A DNA stretch of 64,000 nt from RSA9 sp036381195 (GTDB taxonomy: Bacteria > Gemmatimonadota > Gemmatimonadetes > Longimicrobiales > RSA9). The stretch covers positions 1 to 64,000 of the forward strand of contig DASVDH010000015.1 of NCBI GenBank assembly GCA_036381195.1, read 5' to 3'. Shown piece by piece: positions 24,876 through 33,487 of the stretch. The notes under the pieces are model-generated. The model had not been told where the DNA came from. It saw only the letters and a list, made by a program, of their open reading frames with translations, and did not search any database. The position numbers and the translations under genes are program-made. Numbering within the stretch: the stretch's first letter is position 1; each line of letters starts with the position of its first letter.

Positions 24876-26285
24876 GTGCCCTACAACGAGACGGTCGCGA
24901 ACCTGGGGCTCGAGGAGTACAAGTATCACTTCATCACGAAGGACAGGCCCCTGTTCAAGGCGCAGAAGGGGTTGTCCGAGGAAGTGGTGCGCCAGATCTC
25001 GGCCCACAAGGAAGAGCCGGAATGGATGCTGAAGTTCCGGCTGAAGGCGTTGCGCATTTTCCAGTCCAAGCCCATGCCCACGTGGGGCGGGGACCTGAGC
25101 AAGCTCGACCTGGACGACATCTACTACTACATCCGGCCGCAGGACCAGATGAAGCGGTCGTGGGAGGAGGTCCCGGACTCGATCAAGGAGACGTTCGAGC
25201 GCCTGGGCATCCCGGAGGCGGAGCGGAAGATCCTGGCGGGCGTGGGTGCGCAGTACGAGTCGGAGATGGTCTACCACTCCCTCAAGCAGGAGTGGGAGGA
25301 GCAGGGCGTCATCTTCGAGTCGATCGAGAACGGGCTGAAGAAGTACCCGGATCTGTTCCGGGAGTACTTCTCGACGGTTGTGCCCCCGCATGACAACAAG
25401 TTCGCGGCGCTGAACTCTGCGGTCTGGTCGGGCGGCTCGTTCGTGTACATCCCGAAGGGTGTGAAGGTGGACGTGCCGCTGCAGGCCTATTTCCGCGTGA
25501 ACGCGGAGCAGATGGGTCAGTTCGAGCGGACGCTGATCATCGCGGACGAGGGGTCGCAGGCGCACTACATCGAGGGTTGCACGGCGCCGGTGTACACGAC
25601 GCACTCGTTCCATTCGGGTGTGATCGAGATCGTGGTGAAGCCGGGGGCGCGGTTCCGCTACACGACGATCCAGAACTGGCCGCACAACATGTACAACCTC
25701 GTGACGCAGCGTGCGCTGGTGCACGAGGGTGGGCACATGGAGTGGCTGGACGGGAATCTCGGCTCGATGCTGACGATGAAGTACCCGTCGTGCTACCTGG
25801 TGGGCGAGGGTGCGCACGGGGAGATCCTGTCGATCGCGTACGCGGGGAACGGGCAGCACCAGGACACGGGGGGCAAGGTGGTGCATGCGGCGCCGCACAC
25901 GACGTCGCGCATCATCTCGAAGTCCATCTCGCGGGGGACGGGTCGTGCCTCGTACCGCGGGCTGTGCAAGGTGTACGACGGGGCGCGGAACGCGAAGTCG
26001 AACGTGCAGTGTGATGCGCTGCTGTTGCACGACACGTCGCGGACGGACACGTTCCCGTACATCGAGATCGAGGAGAGCACGGCGAACGTGGGGCACGAGG
26101 CCTCGGTTTCGAAGATCGGCGAGGAGCAGCTCTTCTACCTGATGAGCCGTGGCCTGTCCGAGGAGGAGGCGACGGCGATGGTGGTGCGGGGCTTCATCGA
26201 GCCGGTCGCGCGGGAGCTTCCGCTGGAGTATGCCGTGGAGCTGAACCGGCTGATCGAGCTGGAGATGGAGGGGAGTGTTGGCTGA
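24876..26285 (+). CDS. sufB: SUF Fe-S assembly scaffold protein SufB
   Basis: The protein has 469 residues, the usual length. SufB blocks YIPKGVKVDVPLQAYFR, EGCTAPVY, SDxLLL-like NVQCDALLLHDTSRTDT and GEEQLFYLMSRG are clear. SufB provides the cluster-building surface with SufD. The GTG start follows GAGAGGAGC. The end overlaps the probable sufD start by 11 bases, indicating coupled translation. Confidence 0.96.
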   Translation: MPYNETVANLGLEEYKYHFITKDRPLFKAQKGLSEEVVRQISAHKEEPEWMLKFRLKALRIFQSKPMPTWGGDLSKLDLDDIYYYIRPQDQMKRSWEEVPDSIKETFERLGIPEAERKILAGVGAQYESEMVYHSLKQEWEEQGVIFESIENGLKKYPDLFREYFSTVVPPHDNKFAALNSAVWSGGSFVYIPKGVKVDVPLQAYFRVNAEQMGQFERTLIIADEGSQAHYIEGCTAPVYTTHSFHSGVIEIVVKPGARFRYTTIQNWPHNMYNLVTQRALVHEGGHMEWLDGNLGSMLTMKYPSCYLVGEGAHGEILSIAYAGNGQHQDTGGKVVHAAPHTTSRIISKSISRGTGRASYRGLCKVYDGARNAKSNVQCDALLLHDTSRTDTFPYIEIEESTANVGHEASVSKIGEEQLFYLMSRGLSEEEATAMVVRGFIEPVARELPLEYAVELNRLIELEMEGSVG

Positions 26286-27603
26286 CGCGCGGATGACGAC
26301 GGCCGCGGAGGGTGTGACGGCGGCGTTCAACCGGGAGGCGGCGGAGCGGCTGGCGGCGGGTGAGCCGCAGTGGTTGCGGGAGCGGCGGCTGGCTGCGTGG
26401 GAGGTCTATGAGCAGACGCCGCTGCCCACGACGCAGGTCGAGGAGTGGCGGTACACGGACGTCGCGATGCTGAAGCTGGACGAGGTCCGGCTCGAGGAGG
26501 AGGGTGGCAGCGCGCCGTCCGGGCCTGCCGCGGCGCTGCTCGCGACGGGAGCCGAGGCGGCGGGGCGGGTGCTGCAGGTGGGGGCGCGCCTGGCCGAGGT
26601 GGAGGGCGCCGAGGAGCTGCGCGCGAAGGGCGTGGTGATCGCGGATCTGGCGACGGCGGCGCGGGAGCATCCGGAGCTGGTCGAGCCGTACCTCGGCACG
26701 CGGGCGGTGCCGGCGGAGCTGGGCAAGTTCGCGGCGTTGAACGGCGCGCTCTGGGCCGGCGGCGTCCTGGTGTACGTGCCCCGCGGCGTGCACATCGAGC
26801 AGCCGATCCGGGTGGGGCGGTGGCTGGGACGTGCGGGTGTGGCGGTGTTGCCGCGAACGCTGCTCGTGGCGGACGAGGGCAGCCGGGTCGCGCTGGTGGA
26901 GACGTTCGCGTCTCCGGATTTCGACGCGCCGGCGCTCTCCTGCGGCGTGGTGGAGGTCTACGCGCGTTCGGGCGCGAGCGTGCAGTACGTGGGGCTCCAG
27001 CGTTGGGGGCTCGGGGTGCGGCACGTCTCGACGCAGCGGACGATCGCGGAGCGGGACGCGAACCTGGACACGCTGGTGGTGAACCTGGGCGCGTCGGTGG
27101 CGCGGGTGGAGCTGGCGGCGCGGCTGGAGGGTCCGGGCGCGCGGAGCGACATGCTGGGCCTCTACTTCGCGAGCGGGGAGCAGCACTTCGACCACAGCAC
27201 GCGGCAGGACCACGTGGTGCCGCATGCGCAGAGCGACCTGCTGTACAAGGGGGCGCTGTACGATCGCGCGCATACGGTGTTCCGCGGCCTGATCAAGGTG
27301 CACCCGAAGGCGCAGCGGACGGACGCGTACCAACAGAACCGGAACCTGCTGCTCTCCCCGGAGGCGCGGGCGGAATCGCTGCCGAACCTGGAGATCGAGG
27401 CGGACGACGTCCGCTGCTCGCACGGCGCGACCGTGGGGCACCTGGACGAGGAGGAGATGTTCTACCTCATGAGCCGGGGCCTGCCGCGGCGGGTGGCGGA
27501 GCGGCTGGTGGTCTTCGGGTTCTTCGGCGAAGTGCTCGAGCGGTTGCCGTTGCCGGGCGTGGTGGAAGAGCTGCGCGCCGCGATCGAGGCGCGGCTGCGG
27601 TAG
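26275..27603 (+). CDS. sufD: SUF Fe-S assembly protein SufD
   Basis: The protein has 442 residues. VEEWRYTDVAML, GKFAALNGALW, HPKAQRTDAYQQNRNLLLS and DEEEMFYLMSRGL are SufD hallmarks. It partners SufB and SufC in the scaffold and takes part in iron delivery. The start is taken as GTG 26275, overlapping sufB; an ATG at 26293 would shorten it by six residues. Confidence 0.94.
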   Translation: MLADARMTTAAEGVTAAFNREAAERLAAGEPQWLRERRLAAWEVYEQTPLPTTQVEEWRYTDVAMLKLDEVRLEEEGGSAPSGPAAALLATGAEAAGRVLQVGARLAEVEGAEELRAKGVVIADLATAAREHPELVEPYLGTRAVPAELGKFAALNGALWAGGVLVYVPRGVHIEQPIRVGRWLGRAGVAVLPRTLLVADEGSRVALVETFASPDFDAPALSCGVVEVYARSGASVQYVGLQRWGLGVRHVSTQRTIAERDANLDTLVVNLGASVARVELAARLEGPGARSDMLGLYFASGEQHFDHSTRQDHVVPHAQSDLLYKGALYDRAHTVFRGLIKVHPKAQRTDAYQQNRNLLLSPEARAESLPNLEIEADDVRCSHGATVGHLDEEEMFYLMSRGLPRRVAERLVVFGFFGEVLERLPLPGVVEELRAAIEARLR

Positions 27604-27615
27604 GAGGCGTGCGAA

Positions 27616-27954
27616 GTGGATGCGGCAGCCGCGTCGCTCCCGCCGGGCGCCGTTCTGGCCGCGGCGGTCGAGGACCTTCCGCCCGGCACGCTGCTGGGCG
27701 TGGAGGTGGCAGGCCGCCGCATCTGCCTGGCGCATGCGGAAAGCGGGATCTACGCGTTCCAGGACAACTGCACGCACAAGGACTTCCCTCTGTCGGCGGG
27801 TGAACTGTCGGGCGACACGGTCGAGTGCGCCTGGCACGGGGCCCAGTTCGACGTCGAGAGCGGACGCGCGCTCTGCCTGCCCGCGATCAAGCCGGTGAAG
27901 ACGTACGAGGTGGTGGTGCAGGGCGGGCGGATCTACGTGGTGATCGAGGATTGA
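27616..27954 (+). CDS. Rieske-type [2Fe-2S] ferredoxin in the SUF operon
   Basis: The protein has 112 residues. The two Rieske boxes are CTHKDFPL (CxH) and CAWHGAQFD (CxxH), which bind a [2Fe-2S] cluster through two Cys and two His. It resembles the small ferredoxins of dioxygenase systems (NirD/BphF class) and has no membrane anchor. GTG start with AGGAGG upstream, 12 bases after sufD. In SUF operons such proteins may pass electrons or act as cluster recipients; that role is inferred from position. Confidence 0.9.
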   Translation: MDAAAASLPPGAVLAAAVEDLPPGTLLGVEVAGRRICLAHAESGIYAFQDNCTHKDFPLSAGELSGDTVECAWHGAQFDVESGRALCLPAIKPVKTYEVVVQGGRIYVVIED

Positions 27955-28006
27955 AGCGGCGCCGGAGAGTTCCCGGCGCCGTGTGCGCTTTGTGGGGGTT
28001 CATCGC

Positions 28007-29263
28007 ATGGGGGTGCTGACGCGGACGGCCGCGCTGCCGGACCTCGAGCGGGTCCGGGCGGACTTTCCGGCGCTCGCGCAGGTGGTGAATGGCCGGCCGC
28101 TGGCGTACCTGGACAGCGCGGCGACGGCGCAGCGCCCGCGCGCGGTGCTGGACGCGGTGGCGCAGTTCTCCATGCAGGACAACGCCAACGTGCATCGCGG
28201 GCTGCACGAGCTCTCGCGGCGGGCGACGGAGCGGTACGAGGCGGCGCGCGCGAGGGTGGCGCGCTTCCTCGGTGCTGCGGATCCGGCGGAGGTGGTGTTC
28301 GTGCGCGGCACGACCGAGGCGGTGAACCTGGTGGCGTGGAGCTGGGGTGGAGCGGTGCTGCGGGAGGGCGACGAGGTGGTGCTGACGGTCGCGGAGCACC
28401 ACTCGAACATCGTGCCGTGGCAGATGCTAGCGCAGCGGACAGGCGTGCGGCTGCGCTACATCGATGTGGACGATGCGGGCCGCATCCGGCTGGACGAGCT
28501 GGATGCGCTGCTCGCCGGGGGGCGGGTGAAGCTGGTGTCGCTGGCCCACGCGTCGAACGTGCTCGGCACGATCCATCCGGTCCGGGACGTCTGCGAGCGC
28601 GCGCATCGGGCAGGCGCGCGCGTCTTCGTGGACGGAGCGCAGGGCGCCGCACACCTGCCGGTGGATGTCGCGGCGTTGGGCTGCGACTTCTACGCCTTCT
28701 CCGGGCACAAGCTCGGTGGCCCGATGGGCATCGGCGCGCTGTGGGCGCGGCGCGAACTGCTGGAGGCGATGCCGCCGTGGCAGGGCGGCGGCGAGATGAT
28801 CGATGAGGTGCTGCCCGAGCGCTCGACGTACGCGGTGGTGCCGCACCGGTTCGAGGCCGGCACGCCGAACGTGGCGGGGGCAGTGGGGCTGGCGGCGGCG
28901 CTGGACTACCTCGAGTCGCTGGGCCGCGAGGCGGCAGCGGCGCACGAGGCGACGCTGGTCCGGTACGGCCTCGAGCGGCTGGGTGCGGTGCCGGGCCTCA
29001 CGCTGTACGGCCCGCCGGGGCCGGAGGGGCGGATCGCGGTGTTCACCTTCACGCTCGACGGCATCCACCCGCACGACCTGGCGACGATCCTGGACGCGGA
29101 AGGCATCGCGATCCGGGCGGGGCACCACTGCGCGCAGCTCCTGATGCGGCGGCTGGGCGTGGGCTCGACGGCACGTGCCTCGTGTTTCATCTACACGGCG
29201 CCCGAGGAGCTCGACCGGCTGGTCGATGGCCTCGAGGCGGCGCGGCGCATCTTCTCCGGATGA
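28007..29263 (+). CDS. sufS: cysteine desulfurase SufS
   Basis: The protein has 418 residues. It is a group II cysteine desulfurase: YLDSAATAQRP, AEHHSNIVPWQ, the PLP lysine in SGHKLGGPMGIG (about 233) and the catalytic Cys in RAGHHCAQLLMRRLGV (about 375). It releases sulfur from cysteine as a persulfide that SufU accepts. The ATG at 28007 was preferred over GTG 27983. The stop overlaps sufU (ATGA). Confidence 0.95.
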   Translation: MGVLTRTAALPDLERVRADFPALAQVVNGRPLAYLDSAATAQRPRAVLDAVAQFSMQDNANVHRGLHELSRRATERYEAARARVARFLGAADPAEVVFVRGTTEAVNLVAWSWGGAVLREGDEVVLTVAEHHSNIVPWQMLAQRTGVRLRYIDVDDAGRIRLDELDALLAGGRVKLVSLAHASNVLGTIHPVRDVCERAHRAGARVFVDGAQGAAHLPVDVAALGCDFYAFSGHKLGGPMGIGALWARRELLEAMPPWQGGGEMIDEVLPERSTYAVVPHRFEAGTPNVAGAVGLAAALDYLESLGREAAAAHEATLVRYGLERLGAVPGLTLYGPPGPEGRIAVFTFTLDGIHPHDLATILDAEGIAIRAGHHCAQLLMRRLGVGSTARASCFIYTAPEELDRLVDGLEAARRIFSG

Positions 29264-29757
29264 CCAACGGATCCCCGCCGGCGGATCGGGCCGGCAGCGA
29301 GGCCGGGGCGTCGTCCCCGGCGCTACCCTCCCTGAGCTCGCTCTACCAGCAGCTCATTCTGGAGCATTACAGGAATCCGCGGAACCGGGGCGAGCTCCCC
29401 GGCGCGGACGCGGACGTGCGCATGAACAACCCCTCGTGCGGCGATTCGGTGCGGCTGCAGCTCCGCTTCGAGGGCGATCGCATTGCCGCGGCTCGCTTCA
29501 GCGGCGACGGGTGCTCGATCTCCCAGGCGAGCACCTCGATGATGACGCAGGTGGTGGAGGGGAAGAGCGTGGCGGAGGTGCGGCAACTGATCGAGCGCCT
29601 GAAGGCAATGATGCGGGGCGACGAGGCCGCCGCGCGTGACCGTGCGCTGGGCGACCTGCGCGCGCTCGCGGGCGTGCACCGTTTCCCCGTGCGCGTGCGC
29701 TGTGCGCTGCTGGGCTGGAACGCGCTGGAGGAAGCGTTGCGCCAGGCGCGCGGCTGA
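29260..29757 (+). CDS. sufU: zinc-dependent sulfur-transfer protein SufU
   Basis: The protein has 165 residues. SufU landmarks are LYQQLILEHYRNPRNRGEL, NPSCGD (Cys near 59), GDGCSISQAS (Cys near 85) and VRCALLGW (Cys near 147), which with Asp form the zinc site. It takes the persulfide from SufS and hands it to SufB. The N-terminal 25 residues are a low-complexity extension. It ends the operon; sufE is absent, as expected with SufU. Confidence 0.93.
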   Translation: MTNGSPPADRAGSEAGASSPALPSLSSLYQQLILEHYRNPRNRGELPGADADVRMNNPSCGDSVRLQLRFEGDRIAAARFSGDGCSISQASTSMMTQVVEGKSVAEVRQLIERLKAMMRGDEAAARDRALGDLRALAGVHRFPVRVRCALLGWNALEEALRQARG

Positions 29758-29772
29758 CGCGCGGGCGCCGGC

Positions 29773-31002
29773 TCAGAACTCGTCCAACAGCCAGAAGGGT
29801 TCGGAAGCGAGAAAGGCGCGGTCCAGGAGCCGGACGGCGCCCTGGATCTCGGCGCGCCCGAGCCAGGCGGCGGCGCCGGGCGAGAGCTCGCCGGCGTAGA
29901 TCTGCGCGAAGGTGGCGGGGTCGGTGACGAGGCGGGCGTCCGCGCGGCCGTGTGCCTGGCGCACGTCAACGCCGTCGGAGGAGAGCTCGAGGCGCCAGGG
30001 TCCGAGGTTCTCGGGGATCTGCTCGTCGCGGACCTCGATCTCGAGCGTGGCCTGGATGGCAGAGTCGTCGTCCCCGTAGGAGCGGGAAGCGAGGGCGGCC
30101 CGGACATCGAGCACGCGGAGCATGGGTCCGCGCAGCGCGGTCGCAGTCGGGAACCAGAGGGCGCGGGCAGGGTGGAAGCCCGGCGGTCTGGGATCTGCGA
30201 GCCGGAGGGTCATGCGCTCACCACGGCGCGCGTCGTAGCGGACGCGGCGCCACTGGTCGCGCTGGCGGGAGATCCAGCCGAGGAGGCCGCGGTAGGCGTC
30301 GTCGGTCTCGGCGATCAGCTCGCGGATGTAGAGCGAGCGGTGCTCGGGCGAGCGTTCGCGGCCGTAGCGGGTGAGGAGGTAACCCTGCACCTCGCGAGGG
30401 GCGAAGACGTAGGCCTGGATGGCGGGCGTCTCGAGGTGGTGGGTCCACGCGTCGGCGTCGCGGCGGATGGGGCCGTTGGAGCGTTGCGCGACGCGCGCGT
30501 AGCACGCGGTGATGCCGGCGCGATCCTGGGGCGTCGCGGGGCGGACGTGCTCGTAGCCGTCGAGCTCCGGGAGCGATTCCGGGCGGAACCGGCAGGCGAG
30601 CAACTCGCCGACGAGGCCCCAGCCGAGGGCCTGGTAGAAGTCGGGGCGGAAGGGGTAGAGCGTGGACACGATGTCACCGCGCTCGCGGCCGATGCGCATG
30701 GCTTCGGTGACGATGCGGCGGCCGAGGCCGCGGCGGCGGGCCGCGCCCGAGACGGCGACGGCGGCGAGCCCCAGCATGGGCAGCGCGGCGCCGGCGATGT
30801 ACTCGGTGAAACGGTAGGCCCTGAACGCGCCAGCGATGCGGCCGCCTTCCTCGGCGACCCAGGCGGTTTCGATGCCGCCGTAGGGGACCCCGGCCTCGAG
30901 CTGGCGGATGCGATCCGCGACGGTCCGCTCGCCGGGGAAGGCGTGGGACCACAGCTCCGCCAGGGGTTTGATGTCGGCGCGTTCCGCGCGGCGCACCGTC
31001 AT
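29773..31002 (-). CDS. Eis-family GNAT N-acetyltransferase
   Basis: The protein has 409 residues. The N-terminal GNAT domain has RRRGLGRRIVTEAM for acetyl-CoA binding. It is followed by a second GNAT-like half and a C-terminal SCP2-like domain (VTDPATFAQIYAGELSPGAAAWLGR), the three-part layout of Eis (enhanced intracellular survival) proteins. Eis enzymes acetylate amines, including aminoglycosides. The C-terminus ends near the last residue pattern FWLLDEF, typical of the free-carboxylate end that serves in catalysis. The ATG at 31002 has GGAGG upstream. Confidence 0.85.
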   Translation of the reverse strand: MTVRRAERADIKPLAELWSHAFPGERTVADRIRQLEAGVPYGGIETAWVAEEGGRIAGAFRAYRFTEYIAGAALPMLGLAAVAVSGAARRRGLGRRIVTEAMRIGRERGDIVSTLYPFRPDFYQALGWGLVGELLACRFRPESLPELDGYEHVRPATPQDRAGITACYARVAQRSNGPIRRDADAWTHHLETPAIQAYVFAPREVQGYLLTRYGRERSPEHRSLYIRELIAETDDAYRGLLGWISRQRDQWRRVRYDARRGERMTLRLADPRPPGFHPARALWFPTATALRGPMLRVLDVRAALASRSYGDDDSAIQATLEIEVRDEQIPENLGPWRLELSSDGVDVRQAHGRADARLVTDPATFAQIYAGELSPGAAAWLGRAEIQGAVRLLDRAFLASEPFWLLDEF

Positions 31003-31023
31003 GCCCGCCTCCTCGCCTGGGGT

Positions 31024-31052
31024 ATGATGCAGCGCGGGGGGTAGGAATGCAA
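31024..31052 (-). promoter_or_regulatory. possible promoter of the Eis-family gene
   Basis: On the minus strand TTGCAT (31052-31047) and CATCAT (31029-31024) are 17 bases apart, just above the start at 31002. The -10 match is weak. Confidence 0.35.
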
Positions 31053-31096
31053 CGACAGCCATGGTGGCGATCCGATCGACGCAGGAGGGATTGCGG

Positions 31097-32551
31097 ATGA
31101 CGGACGGTCATTCAGACGCGGCCGCTCCCGGCCTCGCGGGCGGCGCCGAGCAAGAGCGATCGGCGCCAGCATCCGGAGGAGCACAGGGCCGCGCGCAGGA
31201 GCCGGGCCGCGGAGCCGTCGGCGCCCAGGCGCGCCCGGCGCGGCGGCCGGCGCACGGCACGCCCGGGTGGGTCGGGCGCCGGGTGGCGATCGTTGCGGGT
31301 TGCCGCACGCCGTTCGCGAAAGCGGGCACGCTGTTCCGCGACCTGACGGCAATCGATCTCGGCACCCTGGCGGTGCGCGAGCTGATCAACCGCGCGGAGC
31401 TCGATCCGCTGGAGGTGGACGAGCTGGTCTATGGCACCGTGGTGCACGCCGTGACGGCGCCGAACATCGCGCGTGAGGTCGCGCTGGGCGCGGGGCTGCC
31501 GCCGAGCGTGCCCGCGTTCACGGTGTCACGCGCCTGCGCGTCCGCGAACCAGGCGATCACGACGGCGGCGGACAGCATCGCGCGCGGCTACGCGGACGTC
31601 GTGATCGCGGGCGGCGCGGAGTCGCTGACGGACATCCCCATCCTGTTCTCGAAGAAGCTGCGCAACCGGCTGGTCGCGGCGTCCAGGGCGAAGACGCCGC
31701 TGCAGCGGGTGCGCGCGTTCGCTGGACTCAGGCCGCGCGAGCTGGTGCCCGTCACGCCCGCCATCGCGGAGCCCAGCACGGGCGAGACGATGGGCCAGAG
31801 CGCGGAGCGGATGGCGAAGGAGAACGGGATCAGCCGCGAGGAGCAGGACCGCTGGGCGCTGCGGTCCCACCAGCTCGCGTGGCAGGGCACGGAGGACGGG
31901 CGGCTGCTCCAGGAGATCGTGACGGTGTTCGTGCCGCCGGATTATTCCGAGGTCGTCACGCAGGACAACGGCATCCGGCAGGACACGAGCATGGAGAAGC
32001 TGGCGGCGCTGCCGCCGGTGTTCGACCGCAAGTACGGGAGCGTGACGGCCGGCAATTCGTCGCCGCTGACGGATGGCGCGAGCGCGGTGCTGCTCATGAG
32101 CGAGGAGAAGGCGAAGGCGCTGGGCTACGAGCCGCTGGGCTACATCCGGAGCTGGGCGTACGCGGCGCTCGCGCCGTCCGCCCAACTGCTCCAGGGCCCG
32201 GCGTACGCGGCGCCGATCGCGCTGGACCGCGCGGGCGTGAGCATGCGCGACATCGAGCTGTGGGAGATCCACGAGGCATTCGCCGCGCAGGTGCTCTCGA
32301 ATCTCCAGGCACTCGACTCGGACGAGTTCGCGCGCAAGGAGCTCGGGCGGAGCGAGAAGGTGGGGATCATCGACGAGGACCGGATCAACGTGATGGGCGG
32401 CAGCATCGCGCTGGGCCACCCGTTCGGCGCGACGGGCGGCCGGCTGACGATCACGCTGCTGAACGAGCTGAAGCGGCGGGGGCTGGGGCTCGGGCTGATC
32501 ACGGTGTGCGCGGCAGGGGCGATGGGGTTCGCGATGGTGGTGGAGCGGTAG
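31097..32551 (+). CDS. fadI: acetyl-CoA acyltransferase (3-ketoacyl-CoA thiolase), FadI type
   Basis: The protein has 484 residues. It aligns with FadI along its length: RTPFAKAGTLFRDL, PNIAREVALGAGLP, the acylated Cys in VSRACASANQAI (about 146), the His in EIHEAFAAQ (about 390) and the second Cys in TVCAAGAMG (about 470), plus GHPFGATGGR. It performs the thiolytic step of fatty acid beta-oxidation. A Gly/Ala/Pro-rich N-terminal extension of about 55 residues is unlike E. coli. GGAGGG lies before the ATG. The FadJ partner is not adjacent. Confidence 0.9.
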   Translation: MTDGHSDAAAPGLAGGAEQERSAPASGGAQGRAQEPGRGAVGAQARPARRPAHGTPGWVGRRVAIVAGCRTPFAKAGTLFRDLTAIDLGTLAVRELINRAELDPLEVDELVYGTVVHAVTAPNIAREVALGAGLPPSVPAFTVSRACASANQAITTAADSIARGYADVVIAGGAESLTDIPILFSKKLRNRLVAASRAKTPLQRVRAFAGLRPRELVPVTPAIAEPSTGETMGQSAERMAKENGISREEQDRWALRSHQLAWQGTEDGRLLQEIVTVFVPPDYSEVVTQDNGIRQDTSMEKLAALPPVFDRKYGSVTAGNSSPLTDGASAVLLMSEEKAKALGYEPLGYIRSWAYAALAPSAQLLQGPAYAAPIALDRAGVSMRDIELWEIHEAFAAQVLSNLQALDSDEFARKELGRSEKVGIIDEDRINVMGGSIALGHPFGATGGRLTITLLNELKRRGLGLGLITVCAAGAMGFAMVVER

Positions 32552-32681
32552 GTGGGGCGCTGCGGGGGGCCTGGGCGGGGGCGGCCCCGCCGCCCTGCCC
32601 TGCCTCCCGGGCGGGGGCGGGAGAACAATGGCGGGCGGCGGCGCTCGCGGCGGGGCTGCTGCTGCCCGCGTCGTCGCCGGC

Positions 32682-33161
32682 TCAGGCCCCACCGGCGCCG
32701 GCCCGCCGCGCCGCCTCCCGGATCTCCTCCAGCGGCGGGAACACGCCGGGATGCTCGCCCACCCAGGCGTACCGGACGATGCCGGCGGGATCCACGACGA
32801 ACGCGGCGCGCTCCGAGACGCCCTCGAGGCCGCCCAGCTCGCGGCGGACGCCGTACGCGTCCGTCGCCTCGCGGTTGAAGTCGGAGAGGATGGGGAAGGG
32901 AGCGCCGCAGTCCTCGGCGAACTTCCGGTTGACGTAGGGCGAGTCCACGCTGATGCCGAGCACGGTGGCCCCCTCCTGCTCGTACGCTGCGTAGTCCTCG
33001 GCGACCGTACACAGCTCGCGCGTGCAGACGGAGGAGTAGGCGAGCGGGAAGAACAGCAGGATGACGGGTCGCTCGCCGAAGTAGCGGGAGAGGCGGACGG
33101 GCTCGCGCGGCGCCGCGAAGACGGTCGCGTCCGGCGCGGGGTCGCCGGGGGTCGGGCGCAT
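32682..33161 (-). CDS. peroxiredoxin (AhpE/BCP-like)
   Basis: The protein has 159 residues. The peroxidatic Cys46 lies in FPLAYSSVCTRELC, a Px3Tx2C-type active site with Ser in the Thr-equivalent neighbourhood, and Cys51 follows within one turn. GISVDSPYVNRKFAE and FPILSDFNREA are typical of AhpE-like peroxiredoxins. It reduces hydroperoxides using thiols. The start at 33161 follows CAGGAGG. It is convergent with fadI. Confidence 0.88.
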   Translation of the reverse strand: MRPTPGDPAPDATVFAAPREPVRLSRYFGERPVILLFFPLAYSSVCTRELCTVAEDYAAYEQEGATVLGISVDSPYVNRKFAEDCGAPFPILSDFNREATDAYGVRRELGGLEGVSERAAFVVDPAGIVRYAWVGEHPGVFPPLEEIREAARRAGAGGA

Positions 33162-33466
33162 GGGTCGGCCTCCTGGGTCGGGCCGGCGGGGGCGCCGGCC
33201 GCTGGCGTGTGCGTGACAGCGGACGATGCCAGCGTGGGAGGCGCCGCGCAATCCCCCGCGGGCCGCTCATCCGCCCCGCGCCGCGTCGTATCACGCCGTC
33301 TCCGCGCGCGCGGCTGCACGCTCATGGCGGAACACCGGGCCCGGCTTCGTGAAACGCCGCCTCCGCGCGCGCCGCTGCGCGGCGGATCCGCCCGCGTCCT
33401 GAAGCGCGACCAACCCTCCGCTCGGCCTCGCCGCCCTCCGCCGCACCGACTTGACTTGCCTGAACG
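33162..33466. other. 305-base divergent gap
   Basis: GC-rich sequence between the peroxiredoxin and SLC13 genes; no gene supported. The right end holds a TTGACT box (33451-33456) that pairs with CAGGTT (33474-33479). Confidence 0.4.
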
Positions 33467-33479
33467 ATGGGGCCAGGTT
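33451..33479 (+). promoter_or_regulatory. promoter giving a leaderless SLC13 transcript
   Basis: TTGACT, 17 bases, CAGGTT: the same spacing and similar -10 as the suf promoter (TAGGTT). Transcription would begin at about 33486, two bases before the ATG at 33488. Confidence 0.4.
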
Positions 33480-33487
33480 CGCCGCCC

